DNA of 64,000 nucleotides from Shinella zoogloeoides. Its GTDB lineage: Bacteria > Pseudomonadota > Alphaproteobacteria > Rhizobiales > Rhizobiaceae. Location of the stretch: assembly GCF_022682305.1 (NCBI RefSeq), contig NZ_CP093528.1, positions 1,253,501 to 1,317,500 on the forward strand. Direction: 5' to 3'. Below the pieces are notes generated by a model. That model did not search any database. It was not told the origin of the DNA and saw nothing but the letters and a program-made list of their open reading frames with translations. How positions within the stretch are numbered: position 1 is the stretch's first letter; each line of letters opens with the position of its first letter. Made by a program: the position numbers and the translations under genes. Positions 8,032 through 17,414 of the stretch are shown in pieces.

Positions 8032-9282
8032 TCACCAGGTCAGCTCCAGCGCCTCCAGCCCGTGGAAATGGTACACGTCCTTCACCACGGGCGCCTTGGC
8101 GATCTTCAAGCCCGGCAGGCGCTGGAAGAGGATCGGCAGGGCGATGTTCAGTTCCAGCCGGGCGAGCGGCGCGCCGATGCAGAAGTGGATGCCGGCGCCG
8201 AAGGATAGGTTCGCGCCCTCGTCGCGATCCGCCTTGAAGGCGAGCGGGTCGCTGAATTTCTTCGGATCGAGATTGGCGGCGGCGAGGATCATCGCGACCT
8301 TGTCGCCGCGACGGAACTGGATACCGTCGAGTTCCACGTCCTCAAGCGCATAGCGCTGGAAGATATGCACCGGCGCGGAGATGCGCAGGCACTCTTCGAC
8401 CGTGCGTTCCGTCGCCTTCGCATCGGCGAAGAGCGCGGCCGGGTCGGCGTCGTTTTCGAGGATGGTGCGCACGGCGTTGCCGATCTGGTGCACCGTCGCC
8501 TCATGGCCGGCATTGAGCAATACGATGGTCGTTGAGATCAGCTCGTCCTCGGTGAGGAGCTGGCCTTTGTGTTCGGTATGGACCATGTGCGAGAGCAGGT
8601 CGTCGCGCGGCTCCGCCCGGCGTTCGGCGATGACGCCGCGCACATAGTCGGAAAATTCCTGCGCGGCCTTGTCGGCGGCAAGCTCGTCCTCGCGGGTGCG
8701 GCCGAACATGTACATGCGCACATAGGCATGCGACCACTTCAGCAGCTGCGGCCCCATATCGTCGGGAATGCCGATCATGCGGGCGATCATCGTCACCGGA
8801 AGGATGTCGGCGAAGGCGGTAAGCAGCTCGACGCGCCCGTCCTTCTCGAAGCGGTCGATGGCCTGATTGCAGAGATCCGTGATCTCGGGCGTCAGGCGCT
8901 CGATCATGCGCGAGACGAAGGCGCGGTTCACGAGGGTTCGCAGCCGCGTATGCTCCGGCGGCTCCAGCTCCAGCAGCGACCAGGCTTCGGCGGCATCGAA
9001 GTGCCGCACATGATCCTGCGGTTCCGGCATCCCGAGTTCTTCCCGCGTCGCCACGTGCAGGATCTGCCGGCCGAAGCGGCGGTCGCGCAGCAAGCCGTTC
9101 ACATGGTCGTAGCCGGTGAAATACCACTGCTTCTGCTCCTCCCACCAGAAGGTGGGACAGTGCGCGTGCAGCGCCGCATAGACCGGATTGGGATCGCGGT
9201 AGAAATCGGGATTGCGGCCGTCGAGGGAAACCCGGCGGCTGGCGGCATCGATGGTGAGGAAGGGGAGGTGTGTCGTCGTCAT
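8032..9282 (-). CDS. Cytochrome P450
   Basis: A 416-residue soluble bacterial P450. The I-helix reads LLNAGHEATVH (258-263), the ExxR motif is EECLR (297-300), and the heme loop FGAGIHFCIG spans 361-370 with Cys368 as thiolate ligand. The position equivalent to P450cam Thr252 appears to be Ala262 (GHEAT rather than GHETT), a change seen in some P450s with substrate-assisted or altered oxygen activation. It has no membrane anchor and needs external ferredoxin partners; none is encoded nearby. It lies 66 bp downstream of ggt on the same strand and may be co-transcribed. Substrate unknown. Confidence 0.93.
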   Translation of the reverse strand: MTTTHLPFLTIDAASRRVSLDGRNPDFYRDPNPVYAALHAHCPTFWWEEQKQWYFTGYDHVNGLLRDRRFGRQILHVATREELGMPEPQDHVRHFDAAEAWSLLELEPPEHTRLRTLVNRAFVSRMIERLTPEITDLCNQAIDRFEKDGRVELLTAFADILPVTMIARMIGIPDDMGPQLLKWSHAYVRMYMFGRTREDELAADKAAQEFSDYVRGVIAERRAEPRDDLLSHMVHTEHKGQLLTEDELISTTIVLLNAGHEATVHQIGNAVRTILENDADPAALFADAKATERTVEECLRISAPVHIFQRYALEDVELDGIQFRRGDKVAMILAAANLDPKKFSDPLAFKADRDEGANLSFGAGIHFCIGAPLARLELNIALPILFQRLPGLKIAKAPVVKDVYHFHGLEALELTW

Positions 9283-9348
9283 GATGGCTATGACCTAGCG
9301 GATTTCATCCCGCCGGGAAAGCGTGACGATCCGCGTTCAACAGCCGCA

Positions 9349-11100
9349 TCACTTCCCGACCGCCACGCCCTCCCGCCGCGGATCGGCGGCGCCCTTGAGG
9401 CCGTCGGCGGTAAGCTCGATGGCGTGCAGGCCGGAGTTCATGTCGCCGGCCTTCACCTCGTAGCCGAGCGCCTTCAGCGGTTCGGCCAGCTTTTCAGCAT
9501 CGGTGCCCGCTTCGAGGTCATAGGGGCCGAAGCGGTTGATGAGGTGGGGCATGGCGACGATCTCGCCGACATCCATGCCCCAGTCGATATAGGCGATCAG
9601 CGCCTGGGCGACATAGCCGATGATCTGGCTGCCGCCGGGCGAGCCGATGGCAAGCAGCGGTTTTCCGTCCTTCAGCACGATGGTCGGCGACATGGAGGAG
9701 CGGGGGCGCTTGCCGGGTTCGACGCGGTTGGCGATGGGCACGCCCTCGTCATGCGTCTCGAAGGAGAAATCGGTGAGCTCGTTGTTGAGCAGGAAGCCGC
9801 CCGTCATCAGCCGCGAGCCGAAGCCGTTCTCGATGGTCGTCGTCATGGAGACGACGTTGCCGTCCTTGTCGACGATGACGAAGTGGCTGGTGGAGGGCAA
9901 TTCGATGGCGGCGTCACGGCCGAAATTGAAGGCATGGTCCCATTCCGGCTTGCCGGCCGCTACGGCATCATCGCCAAGCGCCTTGTCGCCGTCCAGCAGT
10001 CTGGCCCTCTCGCCGAGATAGGCCTTGTCCAGAAGACCCTTGATCGGGGCGGGGACGAAATCGGTGTCGGCGAGATAGCGGCCGCGATCCGCGAAGGCGA
10101 GGCGCTGCGCGTCGCCGATCAGCCGCCAGCTTTCGGGATTGTCCCTGCCGAGCGCTTTCAGATCGAAATTCTCCAGCATGCCAAGCATCTGGCCGATGGC
10201 GACCGCGCCGGAGGAGGGCGGTCCCATGCCGCAGATATCGAGCGCGCGGTAGCGGACGCATACCGGCTGCCGTTCCCTCACCCGGTAGTTCGCAAGGTCT
10301 GCAAGCGATAGCACGCCGGCATTCTTGCCGGACATGCGCACGGTATCGACGATCGCCTCCGCGATGGGGCCTTTGTAGAAGGCCTCCGCGCCGCCCCTGG
10401 CGATGGTCGAGAGTGTTTCGGCATAGGCGGGATTTTTGAGCACGGTGCCGGCCTTGATCGGCGCGCCGTCGGAACCGAAGAAATAGGAGGCGGTCGCCTC
10501 GAAGGTCTTCAGGCCGTCGCCCTCGGCGGCGACAAGGCTGGCAAGGCGGGGAGAGACGGAAAAGCCGTCGCGCGCCAGTTTCTCCGCGGGGACGAAGAGG
10601 TCCTTCCAGTCCTTGCGACCCCAGCGGTTGTGTGCCTCCTGCATCAGCATGACGGTGCCGGGCGTGCCGACCGAACGCCCGCCGACGACGGCGTCGAAGA
10701 ACTTCATCGGCTCGCCCTTGCCGTCGAGGAAGAGCCTGGGCGTGGCATCCATCGGTGCCGTCTCGCGGCCGTCGAGCGTGACGATGCGTTTCGCCGTCGC
10801 ATCGTAGTAGACGAGGAACGCGCCGCCGCCGAGGCCGGAGGATTGCGGCTCGACGAGGCCAAGCACGGTCTGGACCGCGATCATGGCGTCGATGGCGCTG
10901 CCGCCCTCGGCCAGCACTTTTTCGCCGGCCTGTGCCGCCAGGGGATGCGCGGCGGCCACCATGTGCTCGTGCGCCGTGACGACCTTCGCCGCCGCAAGCC
11001 CGGTTGCGCGCTCGGGCGCAACGGTGTCCGAAGCCTGCTGGGCAAGCGCACCCGTGGTCGTCAGGAAGAAAAGCCCGAGGGCGACGAGGGATCGTTTCAT
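9349..11100 (-). CDS. ggt: Gamma-glutamyltransferase, secreted
   Basis: A 583-residue periplasmic Ntn-hydrolase precursor. The first ~20 residues (MKRSLVALGLFFLTTTGALA) form a signal peptide. The enzyme cleaves or transfers the gamma-glutamyl group of glutathione and related peptides. Autoprocessing creates the small subunit with an N-terminal threonine; the site is STSHFVIVDKDG with Thr404 as likely nucleophile. RETAP near 112-116 (substrate carboxylate binding) and the GSPGGSQII stretch in the small subunit are also present. Family length is normal. The cytochrome P450 follows on the same strand. Confidence 0.93.
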   Translation of the reverse strand: MKRSLVALGLFFLTTTGALAQQASDTVAPERATGLAAAKVVTAHEHMVAAAHPLAAQAGEKVLAEGGSAIDAMIAVQTVLGLVEPQSSGLGGGAFLVYYDATAKRIVTLDGRETAPMDATPRLFLDGKGEPMKFFDAVVGGRSVGTPGTVMLMQEAHNRWGRKDWKDLFVPAEKLARDGFSVSPRLASLVAAEGDGLKTFEATASYFFGSDGAPIKAGTVLKNPAYAETLSTIARGGAEAFYKGPIAEAIVDTVRMSGKNAGVLSLADLANYRVRERQPVCVRYRALDICGMGPPSSGAVAIGQMLGMLENFDLKALGRDNPESWRLIGDAQRLAFADRGRYLADTDFVPAPIKGLLDKAYLGERARLLDGDKALGDDAVAAGKPEWDHAFNFGRDAAIELPSTSHFVIVDKDGNVVSMTTTIENGFGSRLMTGGFLLNNELTDFSFETHDEGVPIANRVEPGKRPRSSMSPTIVLKDGKPLLAIGSPGGSQIIGYVAQALIAYIDWGMDVGEIVAMPHLINRFGPYDLEAGTDAEKLAEPLKALGYEVKAGDMNSGLHAIELTADGLKGAADPRREGVAVGK

Positions 11101-11274
11101 CGTGATTGCCTCCGCTGGGGGCGATATAGTGCAGGCATTTGCAGGGTGGAGGCAAGGCGGATGGGGAATTCACCCTTTCTTCACCCTGTCGACGCCTGGC
11201 TTGTGGAAATCCTCGTCTGCCGTTGCGTGAGTTAACCGCAATCTCGCATAGAGCGCCGCAAAACGTGGGGCCGT

Positions 11275-11304
11275 CTTGAAGTCCGATACCCTGACACTCT
11301 ATGT
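11275..11304 (+). promoter_or_regulatory. Heat-shock (sigma-32-like) promoter candidate for clpP
   Basis: CTTGAAG and CTCTATGT are separated by 15 bp, 71 bp upstream of clpP. The -35 matches the sigma-32 element CTTGAAA at six of seven positions, and the -10 resembles CCCCATNT at five of seven defined positions. Confidence 0.5.
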
Positions 11305-11375
11305 AGGGAAGACGAAACTTGCTGATTCCCAACGCTTGGCGAGGGTTTCAGGGCCACTTGAGATGAAGGATTGAT

Positions 11376-12008
11376 ATGAGAAATCCCGTAGATACCGCCA
11401 TGGCTCTGGTGCCGATGGTCGTCGAGCAGACCAACCGCGGCGAGCGTTCCTACGACATCTATTCGCGCCTCCTGAAAGAGCGCATCATCTTCCTGACGGG
11501 TCCCGTCGAGGATCATATCGCAACGCTCGTCTGCGCCCAGCTTCTCTTCCTCGAGGCCGAGAACCCGAAGAAGGAAATCGCGCTCTACATCAACTCGCCG
11601 GGCGGGGTCGTGACCTCGGGCATGGCGATCTACGACACGATGCAGTTCATCAAGCCGGCCGTGTCGACGCTCTGCATCGGCCAGGCCGCGTCCATGGGCT
11701 CGCTGCTGCTCGCCGCCGGCCACAAGGACATGCGCTTTGCCACGCCGAACGCCCGCATCATGGTTCACCAGCCCTCGGGCGGTTTCCAGGGCCAGGCATC
11801 GGACATCGAGCGCCACGCCAAGGACATCCTCAAGATGAAGCGCAAGCTGAATGAGGTCTATGTCAAGCATTGCGGCCGCACCTATGAGGAAGTGGAACAG
11901 ACGCTCGACCGCGACCATTTCATGAGCGCCGACGAGGCGAAGGACTGGGGTCTGGTCGACCGGGTCATCACGAGCCGCGAGGTTATCGAGGGGCCTGACG
12001 CCACGTAA
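11376..12008 (+). CDS. clpP: ATP-dependent Clp protease proteolytic subunit
   Basis: A 210-residue serine peptidase forming the tetradecameric chamber of ClpXP/ClpAP. The catalytic triad is Ser106 (IGQAASMGS), His131 (IMVHQPSGG) and Asp180. YINSPGG at 71-77 forms the oxyanion-binding strand. Length and N-terminus ([19 protein letters not shown]) match alphaproteobacterial housekeeping ClpP. It lies upstream of clpX, with a small MmcQ-family gene in between, and is preceded by a candidate heat-shock promoter. Confidence 0.97.
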   Translation: MRNPVDTAMALVPMVVEQTNRGERSYDIYSRLLKERIIFLTGPVEDHIATLVCAQLLFLEAENPKKEIALYINSPGGVVTSGMAIYDTMQFIKPAVSTLCIGQAASMGSLLLAAGHKDMRFATPNARIMVHQPSGGFQGQASDIERHAKDILKMKRKLNEVYVKHCGRTYEEVEQTLDRDHFMSADEAKDWGLVDRVITSREVIEGPDAT

Positions 12009-12031
12009 TCCCGATTGCGCTGCAGGGTCCG

Positions 12032-12388
12032 ATGACGCTCGACGACTACAACGCCTTCTGCGCTTCGCTCCCCGCCACGACGCATGTCGTGCAATGGGGC
12101 GGGGCGCATGTCTGGAAGGTGGGCGACAAGGTATTCGCCATCGCCGGATGGAGCGAGGCGGAAGGACTTGGGGTCACGTTCAAGGTGTCCGAGCTTGCTT
12201 ACGACATACTGCGCGAGCAGCCGGGATGCCGTCCGGCGCCCTATCTTGCCTCGCGCGGCATGAAGTGGATCCAGCGGCGGACGGGCGAATCGGTTGATGA
12301 TGCTGCCCTGTGCGACTATCTAAGGGAGAGCCACGCTCTGGTGGCGGCGAAGTTGACGCGCAAGGCTCGCGCCGATCTCGGCTTATGA
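12032..12388 (+). CDS. MmcQ/YjbR family protein
   Basis: A 118-residue protein of the MmcQ/YjbR family, which has a double-wing fold and is suspected to bind DNA. It carries TTHVVQWGGAHVWKVGDKVFA, FKVSELAYDILREQPG, PAPYLASRGMKWIQ and the final LCDYLRESHALVAAKL, all in family order. It is placed 23 bp after clpP and 273 bp before clpX, so it may share the clpP transcript. The biochemical role of the family is not established. Confidence 0.88.
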   Translation: MTLDDYNAFCASLPATTHVVQWGGAHVWKVGDKVFAIAGWSEAEGLGVTFKVSELAYDILREQPGCRPAPYLASRGMKWIQRRTGESVDDAALCDYLRESHALVAAKLTRKARADLGL

Positions 12389-12661
12389 CGAGGGTGTGAA
12401 GGGGCCTTACGCGATTGTAATGATCGCGGGGCTTTATCCTCGCCACAAAGCCGGTAATATTGGCCGTTAATGCTATGTTGATTTGTGAAGGCATAGCATT
12501 CGGTGTTTAGACGGGGAATGCGTTGCAATCGGTTCAAGGGCGTTGCCCGGGCCGGTCAGTACCCCTGGAGCCTTTGAAGGGCGCAAGCGCTTCCGACAAG
12601 GGTGATTTGAGTGGTCCGGCCATCTTGCGAGGGGTGGACGGCGTGCTGGAAGGAAAGTGAT

Positions 12662-13939
12662 ATGAGCAAGGTCAGCGGCAGCAACGGCGGCGACTCCAAG
12701 AATACCCTTTACTGCTCCTTCTGCGGCAAGAGCCAGCACGAGGTCCGCAAGCTGATTGCAGGACCGACGGTGTTCATCTGCGATGAATGCGTCGAACTGT
12801 GCATGGACATCATCCGCGAGGAGAACAAGACCTCGATGGTGAAATCCCGCGACGGCGTTCCCACGCCCCAGGATATCATCAAGGTCCTCGACGAATACGT
12901 CATCGGCCAGCAGCAGGCCAAGCGCATCCTGTCGGTCGCGGTGCACAACCACTACAAGCGCTTGGCGCATGCCGCCAAGGGCTCGGACGTGGAACTGGCG
13001 AAGTCGAACATCATGCTGGTCGGCCCCACGGGCTGCGGCAAGACCTACCTCGCCCAGACGCTCGCCCGCATCATCGACGTGCCCTTCACCATGGCCGACG
13101 CCACGACGCTGACCGAAGCCGGTTACGTCGGCGAGGACGTTGAGAACATCATCCTGAAGCTCCTGCAGGCTGCCGACTACAATGTCGAGCGCGCGCAGCG
13201 CGGCATCGTCTATATCGACGAAGTCGACAAGATCTCGCGCAAGTCCGACAACCCGTCCATCACCCGTGACGTTTCGGGCGAGGGCGTGCAGCAGGCGCTT
13301 CTGAAGATCATGGAAGGCACGGTTGCCTCCGTACCGCCGCAGGGCGGCCGCAAGCATCCGCAGCAGGAATTCCTGCAGGTCGACACGACGAACATCCTGT
13401 TCATCTGCGGCGGCGCCTTCGCAGGCCTCGACAAGATCATCTCCGCCCGCGGCGAGAAGACCTCCATCGGCTTCGGCGCGACGGTTCGTTCGCCGGAAGA
13501 TCGCCGCGTCGGCGAAGTCCTGCGCGACCTGGAGCCGGAAGATCTGGTGAAGTTCGGCCTCATCCCGGAATTCATCGGTCGTCTGCCGGTTCTGGCGACG
13601 CTGGAAGATCTCGACGAGGATGCGCTGATCCAGATCCTGTCCGAGCCCAAGAACGCGCTGATCAAGCAGTACCAGCGCCTGTTCGAGATGGAAGACGTCG
13701 AACTGACCTTCCACGAGGACGCACTGCGCGAGATCGCCCGCAAGGCGATCGTCCGCAAGACCGGCGCCCGCGGCCTTCGCTCGATCATGGAGAAGATCCT
13801 GCTCGACACGATGTTCGAACTTCCGACGCTGGAAGGCGTTCGCGAAGTCGTCATCTCCGACGAAGTGGTCAAGGGTTCGGCCCGCCCGCTCTACATCTAC
13901 TCGGAGCGTACCGACGAGAAGGCTAACGTTTCGGCCTGA
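12662..13939 (+). CDS. clpX: ATP-dependent Clp protease ATP-binding subunit ClpX
   Basis: A 425-residue AAA+ unfoldase that recognises tagged substrates and feeds them to ClpP. The N-terminal zinc-binding domain shows Cys18, Cys21, Cys40 and Cys43 (CSFCGKS...CDECVELC). Walker A GPTGCGKT is at 121-128, followed by VYIDEVDKI (Walker B), and the IGF pore-type loop that contacts ClpP is in [10 protein letters not shown]. The ATG at 12662 is chosen because the zinc domain begins directly after it; the frame is open upstream without homology. Confidence 0.98.
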   Translation: MSKVSGSNGGDSKNTLYCSFCGKSQHEVRKLIAGPTVFICDECVELCMDIIREENKTSMVKSRDGVPTPQDIIKVLDEYVIGQQQAKRILSVAVHNHYKRLAHAAKGSDVELAKSNIMLVGPTGCGKTYLAQTLARIIDVPFTMADATTLTEAGYVGEDVENIILKLLQAADYNVERAQRGIVYIDEVDKISRKSDNPSITRDVSGEGVQQALLKIMEGTVASVPPQGGRKHPQQEFLQVDTTNILFICGGAFAGLDKIISARGEKTSIGFGATVRSPEDRRVGEVLRDLEPEDLVKFGLIPEFIGRLPVLATLEDLDEDALIQILSEPKNALIKQYQRLFEMEDVELTFHEDALREIARKAIVRKTGARGLRSIMEKILLDTMFELPTLEGVREVVISDEVVKGSARPLYIYSERTDEKANVSA

Positions 13940-13963
13940 CCGGCCGCAAATCGCTTGAGGAAG

Positions 13964-13985
13964 GACCCGCCACGGCGGGTCTTTT
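13964..13985 (+). terminator. Rho-independent terminator after clpX
   Basis: The stem GACCCGC / GCGGGTC closes on a CACG loop and is followed by a TTTTCGTTT tract, 24 bp beyond the clpX stop. Confidence 0.8.
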
Positions 13986-14241
13986 CGTTTGAGGTCGACT
14001 GGTGATATTTCGTGACTGGCCGCTTTTGCCCGTTGAGGGCATGATGCGTGGGTGTTTCGACGCGTGAGGCGTTGCGAAACGGCACGCGCCGCGCGAATAT
14101 GGAAGACTTCGATTCTGTTCTGCGTATGCTCCGGCAATGATTGTCGGGGGAAGGCCGCAAGTTCCGCGACAGCGCGGAAGACTAGACTTCCCATGTTGGT
14201 TCGTCTGGTTCGGTGCGGGGGTGGGGCACCCCGGCGCCGGG

Positions 14242-14272
14242 CTTGAAAAAGCGTTAGCCGCACGCCACTTGT
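14242..14272 (+). promoter_or_regulatory. Heat-shock (sigma-32-like) promoter candidate for lon
   Basis: A perfect CTTGAAA is followed after 16 bp by CCACTTGT, matching the CCCCATNT -10 element at five of seven defined positions. It lies about 80 bp before lon. The rest of the 414-bp clpX-lon gap holds the clpX terminator and nothing else I can recognise. Confidence 0.5.
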
Positions 14273-14353
14273 GGATGGAAAAGATCGCCGGCCCGGTGTC
14301 CCAAGCGCCGACAGGACCGGTTCCCGGAAACGGGACGTTTGAAAGGAAATGAC

Positions 14354-16777
14354 ATGACGAAAAAGACGTCTGCGCCGCACGAATCCACGGCCTATCCGGT
14401 CCTGCCCCTGCGCGACATCGTGGTGTTCCCGCACATGATCGTGCCGCTGTTCGTCGGTCGCGAGAAGTCGATCCGTGCGCTGGAAGAGGTCATGGGCACC
14501 GACAAGCAGATCATGCTTGCCACCCAGATCAACGCTTCCGACGACGATCCGGAGACCGACGCCATCTACCGCATCGGCGCCGTCGCCAATGTTCTCCAGC
14601 TGCTGAAGTTGCCCGACGGCACCGTCAAGGTGCTGGTCGAGGGCCGCGCCCGCGCGGAGATCGACGGCTATACCGATCGCGAGGAGTTCTACGAGGCGAT
14701 GGCGCATGTGCTGCCCGAGCCCGAAGAGGACCCGGTCGAGATCGAGGCGCTGTCGCGCTCGGTCGTCTCCGAGTTCGAGAACTATGTGAAGCTCAACAAG
14801 AAGATTTCGCCCGAAGTCGTCGGTGCCGCGAGCCAGATCGAGGATTACTCGAAGCTCGCCGACACGGTCGCCTCGCACCTGTCCATCAAGATCGTCGAGA
14901 AGCAGGAAATGCTCGAGACGACCAGCGTCAAGCTGCGCCTCGAAAAAGCGCTCGGCTTCATGGAAGGCGAGATTTCCGTTCTCCAGGTCGAAAAGCGCAT
15001 CCGCTCGCGCGTCAAGCGCCAGATGGAGAAGACCCAGCGCGAATACTACCTCAACGAACAGATGAAGGCGATCCAGAAGGAACTCGGCGACGGCGAGGAC
15101 GGCCGTGACGAGATGGCCGAACTGGAAGAGAAGATCGCAAAGGCCAAGCTCTCCAAGGAGGCCCGCGAAAAGGCGGATGCCGAGCTGAAGAAGCTGCGCC
15201 AGATGAGCCCGATGTCGGCGGAAGCCACCGTCGTGCGCAACTATCTCGACTGGCTCACGGGCATTCCGTGGGGCAAGAAGTCGAAGATCAAGACCGATCT
15301 CAACGCCGCGGAAAAGATCCTCGATGAGGATCATTTCGGCCTCGACAAGGTCAAGGAGCGCATCGTCGAATATCTCGCCGTGCAGGCTCGCTCGACCAAG
15401 ATCAAGGGTCCGATCCTGTGCCTCGTCGGTCCTCCGGGCGTCGGCAAGACCTCGCTCGCGAAATCGATCGCCAAGGCGACCGGCCGCGAATACATCCGCA
15501 TGGCGCTTGGCGGCGTGCGTGACGAGGCCGAAATCCGCGGTCACCGCCGCACCTATATTGGCTCGATGCCCGGCAAGGTCATCCAGTCGATGAAGAAGGC
15601 GAAGAAGTCCAACCCGCTCTTCCTGCTCGACGAGATCGACAAGATGGGCATGGATTTCCGCGGCGACCCGTCCTCGGCCCTGCTGGAGGTGCTGGATCCG
15701 GAACAGAACTCGACCTTCATGGACCACTACCTGGAAGTCGAATACGACCTGTCCAACGTCATGTTCGTGACGACGGCGAACACGCTGAACATTCCTGCGC
15801 CCCTGATGGACCGCATGGAAGTGATCCGCATTGCCGGCTACACGGAAGAGGAAAAGCTGGAAATCGCCAAGCGGCACCTGCTGCCCAAGGCGATCCGTGA
15901 CCACGCGCTGCAGCCGAAGGAATTCTCGGTCACCGACGGCGCGCTGATGGCGGTCATCCAGCAGTACACCCGCGAGGCGGGCGTCCGTAACTTCGAACGT
16001 GAACTGATGAAGCTCGCCCGCAAGGCGGTGACCGAGATCATCAAGGGCAAGGCGACGAAGGTCGAGGTCACGGCGGAGAACATCCACGACTTCCTCGGCG
16101 TTCCGCGCTTCCGCCACGGCGAAGCCGAGCGCGAGGATCAGGTCGGTGTCGTCACGGGTCTTGCCTGGACGGAAGTCGGCGGCGAACTGCTCACCATCGA
16201 AGGCGTCAGCCTGCCGGGTGGCAAGGGCCGCATGACGGTCACGGGCAACCTGAAGGACGTGATGAAGGAATCGATTTCGGCGGCGGCATCCTATGTCCGC
16301 TCGCGCGCCGTCGATTTCGGCATCGAGCCGCCGCGCTTCGACAAGACCGACATCCACGTGCACGTGCCGGAAGGCGCGACGCCGAAGGACGGTCCGTCGG
16401 CCGGTATCGCCATGGCGACCGCCATCGTCTCCATCATGACCGGCATTCCGGTCTCGAAGGATATCGCGATGACGGGCGAAGTGACGCTGCGCGGCCGGGT
16501 CCTGCCCATCGGCGGCCTGAAGGAAAAGCTGCTCGCGGCGCTTCGCGGCGGCATCAAGAAGGTGCTGATCCCGGAAGAGAACGCCAAGGACCTGGCGGAC
16601 ATTCCGGACAACGTGAAGAACAGCATGGAGATCGTCCCGGTCTCCCGCATGGGCGAGGTGATCGAGCATGCGCTGCTGCGCCGGCCCGAGCCGATCGAGT
16701 GGGACGGCACGCTTGAAGCGGCCAAGGTTCCGCCGGTCGAATCGACCGACGACGGCGCCGGTGCCATCGCGCACTAG
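14354..16777 (+). CDS. lon: ATP-dependent protease Lon
   Basis: An 807-residue LonA: N-terminal substrate-recognition domain from [23 protein letters not shown], a coiled-coil linker, an AAA+ module with Walker A GPPGVGKT at 359-366 and [10 protein letters not shown], and a C-terminal serine-lysine protease domain. The catalytic dyad is Ser682 (PKDGPSAG) and Lys725 (GGLKEK), spaced 43 residues as in E. coli Lon. It degrades misfolded and selected regulatory proteins in the cytosol. ATG 14354 has AAAGGAAA upstream. Followed by a perfect terminator. Confidence 0.98.
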   Translation: MTKKTSAPHESTAYPVLPLRDIVVFPHMIVPLFVGREKSIRALEEVMGTDKQIMLATQINASDDDPETDAIYRIGAVANVLQLLKLPDGTVKVLVEGRARAEIDGYTDREEFYEAMAHVLPEPEEDPVEIEALSRSVVSEFENYVKLNKKISPEVVGAASQIEDYSKLADTVASHLSIKIVEKQEMLETTSVKLRLEKALGFMEGEISVLQVEKRIRSRVKRQMEKTQREYYLNEQMKAIQKELGDGEDGRDEMAELEEKIAKAKLSKEAREKADAELKKLRQMSPMSAEATVVRNYLDWLTGIPWGKKSKIKTDLNAAEKILDEDHFGLDKVKERIVEYLAVQARSTKIKGPILCLVGPPGVGKTSLAKSIAKATGREYIRMALGGVRDEAEIRGHRRTYIGSMPGKVIQSMKKAKKSNPLFLLDEIDKMGMDFRGDPSSALLEVLDPEQNSTFMDHYLEVEYDLSNVMFVTTANTLNIPAPLMDRMEVIRIAGYTEEEKLEIAKRHLLPKAIRDHALQPKEFSVTDGALMAVIQQYTREAGVRNFERELMKLARKAVTEIIKGKATKVEVTAENIHDFLGVPRFRHGEAEREDQVGVVTGLAWTEVGGELLTIEGVSLPGGKGRMTVTGNLKDVMKESISAAASYVRSRAVDFGIEPPRFDKTDIHVHVPEGATPKDGPSAGIAMATAIVSIMTGIPVSKDIAMTGEVTLRGRVLPIGGLKEKLLAALRGGIKKVLIPEENAKDLADIPDNVKNSMEIVPVSRMGEVIEHALLRRPEPIEWDGTLEAAKVPPVESTDDGAGAIAH

Positions 16778-16801
16778 GCTCTTTTGAACGCCCAACTTCA
16801 T

Positions 16802-16831
16802 AAAGACCGGCCTTCTGGCCGGTCTTTTTCG
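16802..16831 (+). terminator. Rho-independent terminator after lon
   Basis: A perfect 11-bp stem (AAAGACCGGCC / GGCCGGTCTTT) closes on a TTCT loop and runs into a T tract, just after the lon stop. Confidence 0.9.
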
Positions 16832-16883
16832 TTGAAAAGAGTGTGTAACCCCCGGATTCTCAGGCTTTTCGGACGAAATATTC

Positions 16884-16911
16884 TTGCGGGGCGAGGGCCG
16901 ATGCGTATTCT
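16884..16911 (+). promoter_or_regulatory. Possible promoter of hupB
   Basis: TTGCGG and TATTCT are separated by 16 bp, about 50 bp before the HU start codon, after the lon terminator. Confidence 0.35.
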
Positions 16912-16960
16912 GCCCCCGACTTGTATGAGTCGTTTCAAACCGTAAGAAAGGGGTGGAAAC

Positions 16961-17236
16961 ATGAACAAGAATGAACTCGTATCCGCAGTGGCTGAGAAGT
17001 CCGGCCTCTCCAAGACGGACGCAGCATCTGCTGTCGACGCCGTTTTCGAGACGATCCAGGGCGAACTCAAGAACGGCGGCGACGTTCGTCTCGTCGGTTT
17101 CGGCAATTTCTCCGTGTCGCGTCGCGAAGCTTCGAAGGGTCGCAACCTTTCGACCGGCGCCGAGATCGAGATCCCGGCTCGCAACGTGCCGAAGTTCTCG
17201 GCCGGCAAGGGCCTGAAGGACGCCGTCAACGGCTGA
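16961..17236 (+). CDS. hupB: DNA-binding protein HU
   Basis: A 91-residue histone-like HU protein. It starts [18 protein letters not shown] and carries [17 protein letters not shown], the strand leading into the DNA-binding arm, then the conserved arm proline in [17 protein letters not shown] dimers bend DNA and compact the nucleoid. It follows lon, as in many proteobacteria, but with its own terminator-separated unit. A strong AAAGGGG site precedes the ATG. Confidence 0.97.
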   Translation: MNKNELVSAVAEKSGLSKTDAASAVDAVFETIQGELKNGGDVRLVGFGNFSVSRREASKGRNLSTGAEIEIPARNVPKFSAGKGLKDAVNG

Positions 17237-17293
17237 TCCTCAGTTCGGGCAGAGCGGTTATCCACTCCGCCGCCAATCCTGAAGTTCAGGTCG

Positions 17294-17320
17294 GGGGTCC
17301 GGTTTTCCGGACCCCTTTTT
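17294..17320 (+). terminator. Rho-independent terminator after hupB
   Basis: The stem GGGGTCCGG / CCGGACCCC with a TTTT loop is followed by a TTTTTATTT tract. Confidence 0.88.
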
Positions 17321-17414
17321 ATTTGCGGGGGAGAGGCGGGCGCATTGTCATGCGGCTGTAACACGCAGGCCTCAGAACCGCCGGGTTCCAATCGACCGGA
17401 TTCCGGAGGCATTC

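Noticed and set aside
12473..16801. A 1,442-residue open frame antisense to clpX and lon
   Set aside because: The two sense genes explain the DNA fully. GC-rich codon bias leaves the antisense frame open; it has no ribosome site and no recognisable domain.
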